From contig NZ_LZIR01000070.1 in the NCBI RefSeq assembly GCF_001667035.1, positions 248,001 through 312,000 on the forward strand: a DNA stretch of 64,000 bases. Direction: 5' to 3'. This document shows positions 57,869 to 64,000 of this stretch, in pieces. Position 1 is the stretch's first letter; every line of letters begins with the position of its first letter. A program made the position numbers and the translations under genes. This DNA is from Mycobacterium sp. 852002-51057_SCH5723018 (lineage in GTDB: Bacteria > Actinomycetota > Actinomycetes > Mycobacteriales > Mycobacteriaceae). The notes under the pieces were generated by a model. That model had not been told where the DNA came from, made no database searches, and worked only from the letters and a program-made list of their open reading frames with translations.

Positions 57869-59506
57869 CTAGCCGCCCTGCGCCACTTGGGCTTTCGCCC
57901 ACCGGTAATCGGCCTTTCCGGACGGCGAGCGTTGCAGCCGGTCGCAGAAGACGATCGCCTTCGGCAACTTGTAGCGCGCGATATGCCGAGCGGCCTCCGC
58001 GATGATGCTGTCGGCGTCCGCGGGCTGCCCATCAGTCAGCTGCACCAGCGCCACCACCTCGTTTCCCCACCGGACGCTCGGCCGGCTCGTCACCACGACG
58101 TCGTAGACGGCGGGATGCTCGGCGATCGCGGCCTCGACCTCTTCGGCGAAGATCTTCTCGCCACCGGAGTTGATGGTCACCGAGTCGCGGCCCAGCAGCT
58201 CGATCTCGCCGTCGGCGTGCCAGCGGGCCCGGTCGCCGGGCACCGAGTGCCTGATCCCCTCGATCACGGGGAACGTGCGCGCGGTCTTCTGCGGATCGCC
58301 GAGGTACCCCAGCGGTATCGGGCCCTGTTGGGCGAGCCAGCCGATTTCGTCGTCGCCCGGCGCCAGCAGCCGCGTCGTGTCCGAACTGACGACCACCGCG
58401 CCGGGGTTTGGGGCGAAGCGACCGCTCGCGTTCTGCAGGCGGCTGGACACCTGGCCCATCTGCGAGCCGGATTCCGATGACCCGCCGGCGTCCAGGATCG
58501 TCAGGTTCGGCAGCAGCTCGACGAATCGCTTCTTGAGCGGCGCACTGAGCGCCGCGCCGCCGGTCACCAGCACCAGCAGCCCCGATAGGTCGTAATCGCC
58601 GGTTTCCAATTCGTCGAGCAGGGGCCGCCCAAACGCATCGCCGACGATCGACAGCGACACCACGCGTTCGCGGCTGGCCAGCGCCCACGCCTCGGCCGGG
58701 TCGAAGTGGGTGGTCGTCGGCGCCATCACGAACGGGCGGCCGTTGCACAGGTTGATGAACGCCGCCCACTGCGCCGCGCCGTGCATCAGCGGCGCGCACG
58801 TCATCGAACCGGGCCCGTCGGGGCGGGAGCGCTCGACGATCTCGTCCAGGCTGCGCACCACCTCGCCGGTGCCGAAATTCCGGCCGCCCATCGCATTCAT
58901 GTAGATGTCGTGCTGGCGCCACAGCACCGCCTTGGGCATCCCGGTGGTGCCGCCGGTGTAGAGCACATAGAGATCGTCGGGTGACGGGACCAGATCCAGC
59001 GGCCCGTCGGACACCGAGGCGAGCAACTCCTCGTAGCGCACCGCCCCGGGCAGCGGGTCGTTGCCCGAGCCGTCGTCGACATGGATCAGCCGCACCGGGC
59101 GGGGCAGCTTCTGCAGCGCCGTCCCCAGCGTCGGCGCGAACCGCGCGTGGTACATCACCGCGTCAGCGCCGGCATTGTCCAGCAGATACACCAGTTCGTC
59201 GGCAACGTAGCGGTAGTTGACGTTGAACGGGGCGACACGTGCCTGGTACGCGCCGAGCATCGCCTCGAGGAACTCGTTGCAATTCGCCAGGTACAGACCG
59301 AGGTGGCTCTGGCCCGATTCGTGCGGCGCCAACTCCGCGCGTTCGCGCCGCACGCCCAGCCCCCAGTCGTGCAGCGCCCGGGCGAAGCGGCGCGCGCGTT
59401 CGTCGGTCTGCGCGAAGGTCAGGCGCCGATCGCCGAACACGATGCAGTCCCGGTCGGGGTTGGCCTCCGCGACCGCACCGAACACCTGGGCGAGGTTGAA
59501 TTGCAC
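57869..59506 (-). CDS. Acyl-CoA synthetase (FadD19-like AMP-binding enzyme)
   Basis: 545 aa from GTG 59504-59506 with a GAGGAGGGG site. ANL-superfamily ligase: P-loop YTGGTTGMPKAV, the SSESG region, GDRARWHADGEIELLGR and the C-terminal catalytic Lys in RSPSGKADYRWAK. Overall pattern is closest to FadD19/FadD17-type steroid side-chain or fatty acyl-CoA ligases. A polar stretch RRERAELAPHESGQSH near residue 60 is longer than I expect and may be an insertion. Divergent from the SGNH hydrolase gene. Confidence 0.88.
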   Translation of the reverse strand: MQFNLAQVFGAVAEANPDRDCIVFGDRRLTFAQTDERARRFARALHDWGLGVRRERAELAPHESGQSHLGLYLANCNEFLEAMLGAYQARVAPFNVNYRYVADELVYLLDNAGADAVMYHARFAPTLGTALQKLPRPVRLIHVDDGSGNDPLPGAVRYEELLASVSDGPLDLVPSPDDLYVLYTGGTTGMPKAVLWRQHDIYMNAMGGRNFGTGEVVRSLDEIVERSRPDGPGSMTCAPLMHGAAQWAAFINLCNGRPFVMAPTTTHFDPAEAWALASRERVVSLSIVGDAFGRPLLDELETGDYDLSGLLVLVTGGAALSAPLKKRFVELLPNLTILDAGGSSESGSQMGQVSSRLQNASGRFAPNPGAVVVSSDTTRLLAPGDDEIGWLAQQGPIPLGYLGDPQKTARTFPVIEGIRHSVPGDRARWHADGEIELLGRDSVTINSGGEKIFAEEVEAAIAEHPAVYDVVVTSRPSVRWGNEVVALVQLTDGQPADADSIIAEAARHIARYKLPKAIVFCDRLQRSPSGKADYRWAKAQVAQGG

Positions 59507-59566
59507 TGCCCCTCCTCCCGTCGAGCCAGCGCCACGGTAGCGCGCCCACCTATTAGTCTCGGCTTC

Positions 59567-60406
59567 GTGTGCGGGGCTATTGGGACCGGATACAGCCGAT
59601 ACGTCGCCATCGGGGACAGCCAGACCGAGGGCTTGTGGGACGGCGACGACGCTGTCGGCCTGCTGGGATTCGCCGACCGGCTCGCGGTGCTGCTCGACTC
59701 GCTCTATCCCGGTTTGCACTACGCCAACCTGGCGATCCGCGGCAAGCTGGTGGCCGACGTGCTGCGCGAGCAGGTCCCACGGGCGCTGGACATGCGGCCG
59801 GACCTGATCACCGTGTGCGTCGGGATGAACGACGTCATCCAGCCGGGACGATCCTTCGGCCGCGCCCTGACCGACCTCGACGAGGTTCACGCCGCGCTGG
59901 CCGAATCCGGGGCGACGGTGGTCACGACGACGTTCCCCAACGTCGCGCAGTTCCTCCCGCTCGGCCGGCTGGTGTCCGGGCGGCTTGCCCGCATCAACGA
60001 TGCGATCCGAACGGCGGCCGACCAACACGGCTTCAGGCTGGTGGACCTCTACCATGCGCCCTCGATGCGCGACCTGGACACCTGGGACATCGACCGCGTG
60101 CACGCCTCCACCAAGGGGCACATCCTGTTCGCCGAGGCCGCCGCCGAGGCCCTCGATTTGCCTGGCAGCAACCATGATTGGGCCGTAGCCAGCGGCAGTC
60201 CCACGCGGCTTTCGTTGAGGACGCGAACGTACGGGCAGCTGCGCTGGACCCAGCAAAAGTTCATGCCGTGGGTGTGGCGACGCCTGCGCGGCAAATCGTC
60301 GGCCGACGGGCGGGTGCCCAAGCGGCCGCGGCTGGCCCCCCTCGCGGCGCCCAGCGAAGACATTGCGGCGCGGTTCGACGACCGGTCAGGCATCCTTGAG
60401 CCATGA
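59567..60406 (+). CDS. SGNH/GDSL hydrolase
   Basis: 279 aa from GTG 59567. Blocks of the SGNH fold: GDSQTEGLWD (nucleophile Ser), the Gly in LAIRGKL, GMNDVI (Asn), and DRVHASTKGH (Asp-His). The C-terminal ~75 residues are basic (WRRLRGK, PKRPR), an extension beyond the usual domain. No signal peptide is obvious. Esterase or lipase activity is likely, substrate unknown. Overlaps the DedA gene by 4 nt. Confidence 0.87.
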   Translation: MCGAIGTGYSRYVAIGDSQTEGLWDGDDAVGLLGFADRLAVLLDSLYPGLHYANLAIRGKLVADVLREQVPRALDMRPDLITVCVGMNDVIQPGRSFGRALTDLDEVHAALAESGATVVTTTFPNVAQFLPLGRLVSGRLARINDAIRTAADQHGFRLVDLYHAPSMRDLDTWDIDRVHASTKGHILFAEAAAEALDLPGSNHDWAVASGSPTRLSLRTRTYGQLRWTQQKFMPWVWRRLRGKSSADGRVPKRPRLAPLAAPSEDIAARFDDRSGILEP

Positions 60407-61068
60407 ATGTGGAGGCTTTGCTGCAGTCGATCCCGCCGCTGTTGGTCTATCTGGTGGTCGGCGGCGTGGTCGGAGTGGAAAGTCTGGGCATTCCCCTTCC
60501 CGGCGAGATCGTGCTGGTCAGCGCCGCGCTGATGTCGTCGCACCACGACCTGGCCGTCAATCCCGTCGGTGTCGGCGCCGCCGCCGTGATCGGCGCCGTG
60601 GTCGGCGACTCGATCGGCTACGCGGTTGGGCGACGGTTCGGCATGCCGCTCTTCGACCGGCTTGGCCGGCGGTTCCCCAAGCACTTCGGCCCCGGACACG
60701 TCGCGCTCGCCGAAAAGCTGTTCAACCGCTGGGGCGCCCGTGCCGTGTTCTTCGGCCGCTTCATCGCGCTGCTGCGGATCTTCGCCGGGCCGCTGGCTGG
60801 CGCGCTGAAGATGCCCTACCCGCGCTTCCTTGTCGCCAACGTCTCCGGCGGGATCTGCTGGGCGGGCGGCACCACCGCGCTCGTCTACTTCGCCGGGATG
60901 GCCGCCGAACGCTGGCTGGAGCGGTTTTCCTGGATCGGGCTGGTGATCGCCGTCGTGTGCGGGCTGACGGCCGCGATCGTGCTGCGCGAACGCACGTCGC
61001 GCGCGATCGCCGAACTGGAGGCCGAGCACTACCGCAAAACCGGTAGCGAAGCGGCCGACGCCGCCTGA
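60403..61068 (+). CDS. DedA/SNARE-associated family membrane protein
   Basis: 221 aa from ATG 60403. Signature GIPLPGEIVLVSAA, the GAVVGDSIGYAVGRRFG segment (in part GDSIGYAVGRRFG) and FFGRFIALLRIFAGPLAG identify a DedA protein, a family involved in membrane lipid scrambling or undecaprenyl phosphate recycling and proton-coupled homeostasis. Four to five membrane helices. Translationally coupled to the SGNH hydrolase. Confidence 0.92.
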   Translation: MNVEALLQSIPPLLVYLVVGGVVGVESLGIPLPGEIVLVSAALMSSHHDLAVNPVGVGAAAVIGAVVGDSIGYAVGRRFGMPLFDRLGRRFPKHFGPGHVALAEKLFNRWGARAVFFGRFIALLRIFAGPLAGALKMPYPRFLVANVSGGICWAGGTTALVYFAGMAAERWLERFSWIGLVIAVVCGLTAAIVLRERTSRAIAELEAEHYRKTGSEAADAA

Positions 61069-61081
61069 GATCCCCGGCCGG

Positions 61082-61702
61082 CTAACCTACCGCCTCGCCG
61101 AGGTCCTCCGGCGCCGCGGGCCGGTGCTGCGCGATCAGGGCGCCGGCCATCCTGCGGGCACGCAGGGCGGCGTCCACGTCACCCACCGCGGCCAAGATGA
61201 TGGCGCCCTTCATCAGGATGTGCCAGGACGACGCGAAGTCCTCGACATCGCTCAGACCCGCCGCGACGGCCCGGTGCCGCACGATGTCGCGGACGTGGTC
61301 GATGTGGGCGATGCAGGCCTGTCCTATCGGATGGTCCGCACCAAACTCGAGCAACACGTTGATGAACGAGCACCCCTCGTATCCGTCGCGCAGCTGAAAC
61401 CAGTCGTGCATGACGTCGAAGATCGCCAGCAGCTGCTCCTCCGGCGTCTCGCCGCGCCGCCGCGACTGCTCCTCGATCAGGCCGTGCGTCCACACCTCTT
61501 CGCGCCGCTGCAACACGGCCAGCACGAGCTCGTCCTTAGTCGCGAAATGACGGTAAAGGGTGGCCCGTGCCACGCCGGCGCGCGCGATCACCTCGTCGGT
61601 GCCCACCGAGCGGATCCCGCGCCGGCTGAACAGCTCATAGGCCGCGGTCAGGATGCGTTCACGAGCCGATACGGCTGGCGTGGGGACATCGTCGCTGGTC
61701 AT
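61082..61702 (-). CDS. TetR-family regulator
   Basis: 206 aa from ATG 61700-61702. HTH: ILTAAYELFSRRGIRSVGTDEVIARAGVARATLYRHF, recognised from DEVIARAGVARATLYRHF. The ligand domain has WFQLRDGYEGCSFINVLLEFG. A perfect palindrome 36 bp upstream of the start is the likely autoregulatory operator, and it may also control the divergent STAS gene. Converges on the DedA gene. Confidence 0.87.
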   Translation of the reverse strand: MTSDDVPTPAVSARERILTAAYELFSRRGIRSVGTDEVIARAGVARATLYRHFATKDELVLAVLQRREEVWTHGLIEEQSRRRGETPEEQLLAIFDVMHDWFQLRDGYEGCSFINVLLEFGADHPIGQACIAHIDHVRDIVRHRAVAAGLSDVEDFASSWHILMKGAIILAAVGDVDAALRARRMAGALIAQHRPAAPEDLGEAVG

Positions 61703-61737
61703 AGCCAGCCTTACCATACTCTTAGGCTGCGACAGCT

Positions 61738-61755
61738 AGACAGACCACCCTGTCT
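61738..61755. promoter_or_regulatory. TetR operator AGACAG-N6-CTGTCT
   Basis: AGACAG (61738-61743) and CTGTCT (61750-61755) are a perfect inverted repeat with a 6-nt spacer in the 154-bp divergent gap between the TetR and STAS genes. TTATAA follows at 61758-61763 on the plus strand. Several TetR-family repressors use sites of this type. Confidence 0.7.
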
Positions 61756-61856
61756 CGTTATAAAAAAGAAATTCGCAGTTCGCGAATCGTCGGTCTTCAG
61801 ACAGAAGGACGGGCACCGTCCCGGCATCCCACGCGCCGGTAGATTAGGAGTCCATC

Positions 61857-62291
61857 ATGAGCGTTATCGCGGAACCGATGTCCAGCCACCACCTCATGCT
61901 GAGCACACGTTTGGTCTACCAGCTGGGCAATCCACGCAGCACGCTGCGAGCGACTACCGACCGCAGTGGCCCGGCGGTGCTGATCAACGCCGGCGGTGAG
62001 GTCGACGCCTGCAACGAGAACACCTGGAGGCAGCTGGTCAGCGAGGCGGCCAACGTCGTCATCGCCCCGGGTCCTTTCGTGGTCGACGTCACGGGACTCG
62101 ATTTCATGGGATGCTGCGCGTTCGCGGTTCTCGCCGAGGAGGCGCGACGGTGTAACGAGCGCGGCATCGAACTGCGCGTGGTGAGCCGCGACCCGATCGT
62201 CGCCCGGATCATCGACGCGTGCGGCCTGAGCGCCGTGCTGCCGATCTACCCGACCGCGGACAGCGCGCTCGCGGCGCCCGCCCGCTGGTAA
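61857..62291 (+). CDS. STAS-domain protein (anti-sigma factor antagonist-like)
   Basis: 144 aa from ATG 61857. A single STAS domain: INAGGEVDACNENTW, VVDVTGLDFMGCCAFAVLAEEA and a C-terminal LSAVLPIYPTADSAL. Such proteins release sigma factors by binding anti-sigma kinases. The usual phosphorylated Ser in the DFxDSSG-type loop is replaced by Cys-Cys (MGCCAF), so classical control by phosphorylation is doubtful. Possibly linked to SigF control; the partner is not adjacent. Confidence 0.82.
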   Translation: MSVIAEPMSSHHLMLSTRLVYQLGNPRSTLRATTDRSGPAVLINAGGEVDACNENTWRQLVSEAANVVIAPGPFVVDVTGLDFMGCCAFAVLAEEARRCNERGIELRVVSRDPIVARIIDACGLSAVLPIYPTADSALAAPARW

Positions 62292-62311
62292 TAGCGGAGC
62301 GAATTCCCAGT

Positions 62312-63412
62312 TTGGGGCCCACCTTCGGAGCGGAGGAAGAGTTCCTCCTCGTCGATCCGCGGACCGGCGAACCGGCCCCCCGCAACACCGCGGTGGCCGA
62401 GGAGGCCAAGCGCCAAGGTGTCGAGCTGCAGCTGGAGCTGAGCAGCTGCCAGGTGGAAACCACCTCCGGCGTCGCGACCACCAGCGCGGAGCTCCACGAG
62501 CAGCTCACCAAGCTGCGCCGCGGCGCGGCGCGGGCCGCCGAGGCCAGCGGGGTCCGGCTCTTGGCCTCCGGACTGCCGCCCGTCACGCCGCACGAGTTCC
62601 CCGTCACCGACACCCCGCGATACCGGCGGATCGGTGCGGAGTACGGGATGGTCGCGCACGAGCAGGGCATCTGCGGGTGTCACGTGCACGTCGAGGTACC
62701 CGACCGCGCGGCCGCCGTCCATGTCAGCAATTGGCTGCGGCCGTGGCTGCCGTCGCTGCTTGCCTTGTCGGCCAATTCGCCGGTGTATCGCAACGCGGAC
62801 AGCGGGTACGCGAGCTGGCGCAGCATGCTGTGGCGCCGCTGGCCGGTCGCCGGGCCGCCGCCGTTCTTCCCCACGCCCGACGAGTACGACCGCACGGTGC
62901 GCATGCTCATCGACAGCGAGGTGATCCTCGATCGAAAGATGGTCTATTGGGACGTGCGCCCGTCGGAGAACTTTCCGACGATCGAGGTGCGCGTGGCCGA
63001 CGTGCCCGCGACCGTCGCGGAAACGGTGCTGCTCGCCACGCTGGTGCGGGCCGCGGTGATGACGGCGCTCGAGGAAAGCCGAGCGCGACCCGAAAGGGGT
63101 GGGGGGACCGGCCGCCTGCCGCCCGCCGCGCTGCGGGCGGCGTACTGGAAGGCCGCCCACGACGGGCTGTCGGGACGAGGGCTCGACCTGTTCGGAGGCC
63201 GCGGCGCGGTGCCGGCCCGCGAGCAGCTGGACGCGCTGGTACACCGGGTGCGCCCAGCGCTCGAGGCGTTGGGCGAATACGAGCGCGCCGTAGCGGAACT
63301 CGACCGCATCGCCGCCCAGGGCAACGGGGCGATGCGGCAGCTGCGTGCGTGGCGCAAACGCGAGGACGCGATGGACGTCATCGCCGAGGCCGCCGTTGCC
63401 ACGCTGAGCTGA
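62312..63412 (+). CDS. Carboxylate-amine ligase (YbdK/GCS2 family)
   Basis: 366 aa from a proposed TTG at 62312, which places the family start FGAEEEFLLVDP at residue 5; a GTG at 62219 inside the STAS gene is the alternative, and no ATG fits. Family motifs: ELSSCQVETTSG, GCHVHVEVPD, ALSANSPVYRNADSGYASWR (in parts) and VRPSENFPTIEVRVAD. Enzymes of this type show weak glutamate-cysteine ligase activity; the real substrate is unknown. Confidence 0.82.
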   Translation: MGPTFGAEEEFLLVDPRTGEPAPRNTAVAEEAKRQGVELQLELSSCQVETTSGVATTSAELHEQLTKLRRGAARAAEASGVRLLASGLPPVTPHEFPVTDTPRYRRIGAEYGMVAHEQGICGCHVHVEVPDRAAAVHVSNWLRPWLPSLLALSANSPVYRNADSGYASWRSMLWRRWPVAGPPPFFPTPDEYDRTVRMLIDSEVILDRKMVYWDVRPSENFPTIEVRVADVPATVAETVLLATLVRAAVMTALEESRARPERGGGTGRLPPAALRAAYWKAAHDGLSGRGLDLFGGRGAVPAREQLDALVHRVRPALEALGEYERAVAELDRIAAQGNGAMRQLRAWRKREDAMDVIAEAAVATLS

Positions 63413-63420
63413 ACCGCTCG

Positions 63421-64000
63421 TCAGGCCACCGTGAGCAGGCGGTACAGCCCGATCAGGCCGACGACGACGATGGTGGCGCGCAAGGCATTCGGCGACAGCC
63501 GGCGCCCGTACCGCGCCCCCAGCCATCCCCCGATCAGGGAGCCCGCCGCGATGAGGCCGGCCACCGACCAGCTGATCCGATGGAAGGCGACCAACGAATA
63601 GCTCGCCGCCGCAACCACATTGACCACCAACGCCAGCAGGTTCTTGGCCGCGTTCATGCGCTGCACCGACTCGGGCAGCAGGGCCCCCATCACGCCGACC
63701 AGCAGGATCCCCTGCGCGGCGGTGAAGTAGCCGCCGTAAACGCCGACGGCGAATGTGCCGAGCACCAGCACCGCCATCCGCGCCGGCGTGACGTGCTCGG
63801 GTGAGCGGCCGGCCTCCTCCGCGCGCCGGCGGGCCCATGACTGAATGCGCGGTCCCAGCACCACCAGCCCCAGGGCCAGCACCAGCAGCACCGGCACGAC
63901 CGCGGCGAACACCTTCTCGGGCAGATGCAGCAGCAGGAAGGCGCCCAGCACCGCACCGGCCAGCGACGCCGGGAGCTGCCACCGCAACCGATCCCACTGC
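63421..64000 (-). CDS. TSUP (TauE/SafE-like) permease, 5' end outside window
   Basis: The C-terminal 193 codons of a membrane protein with about six helices. LAGAVLGAFLLLHLP, GGYFTAAQGILLVG, NAAKNLLALVVNVVAA and GGWLGARYGRRLSP are typical of the sulfite/anion exporter TSUP family. The gene continues beyond the right edge. Converges on the carboxylate-amine ligase gene with an 8-nt gap. Confidence 0.85.
   Translation of the reverse strand, partial: QWDRLRWQLPASLAGAVLGAFLLLHLPEKVFAAVVPVLLVLALGLVVLGPRIQSWARRRAEEAGRSPEHVTPARMAVLVLGTFAVGVYGGYFTAAQGILLVGVMGALLPESVQRMNAAKNLLALVVNVVAAASYSLVAFHRISWSVAGLIAAGSLIGGWLGARYGRRLSPNALRATIVVVGLIGLYRLLTVA

Overview
The window is GC-rich, densely coded DNA from a slow-growing Mycobacterium, probably a non-tuberculous species of or near the M. 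avium complex. This rests on recalled gene order: from left to about 49.5 kb the genes follow M. tuberculosis Rv2576c to Rv2614c (purple acid phosphatase, radical SAM protein, hisS, glyoxalase II, ppiB, relA, apt, lipoprotein, secF, secD, yajC, gabT, carboxylic acid reductase, ruvBAC, Rv2597-Rv2601, yebC, pdxT, tesB, pdxS, PPE42, Nudix, pimA, patA, pgsA, HIT, thrS). The remaining ~14.5 kb is accessory: small enzymes, regulators, two polysaccharide deacetylases, an acyl-CoA synthetase and transporters. I saw no tRNA, rRNA, CRISPR array or classical insertion sequence.

0-9 kb: secreted and cofactor enzymes, then an insertion-like block. A HelR-type RNA polymerase recycling ATPase with a rifamycin-associated element (RAE)-like inverted repeat, and a 13E12-family HNH protein, sit where M. 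tuberculosis has dhaA. The block carries a degenerate second copy of the 5' end of the neighbouring radical SAM gene, including its LexA (SOS) box. A further SOS box overlaps the 13E12 start codon.

9-21.6 kb: ppiB is followed by a gene encoding a membrane Ser/Thr protein kinase fused to an extracellular cyclophilin domain, evidently copied from ppiB. Then come the stringent-response and purine-salvage genes, the SecDF-YajC operon and a PLP aminotransferase.

21.6-31 kb: two tandem carboxylic acid reductase genes (A-T-R domain enzymes) share a palindromic operator. Both carry the same one-base insertion in the reductase domain, inside a 269-bp block that is identical between them. Then follow two paralogous membrane proteins with SigF-like promoters around a DUF1304 gene.

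31-49.5 kb: the SOS-controlled ruvCAB operon, a membrane-protein/SpeE-like cluster, a divergent MerR-methyltransferase pair, the PLP synthase genes, a PPE protein with a hydrolase domain, and the phosphatidylinositol mannoside operon (thrS-HIT-pgsA-patA-pimA-Nudix, all overlapping or abutting).

49.5-64 kb: thioesterase, aldo/keto reductase, nitronate monooxygenase, cupin, an HTH regulator with a co-transcribed membrane protein, remnants of ferredoxin and universal-stress genes, an EthR-like repressor between two deacetylase paralogues, an acyl-CoA synthetase, SGNH hydrolase, DedA protein, TetR regulator with a clear operator, a STAS protein, a carboxylate-amine ligase and a truncated TSUP permease. 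Assignments come from motif recognition and memory of protein families; no searches were run.
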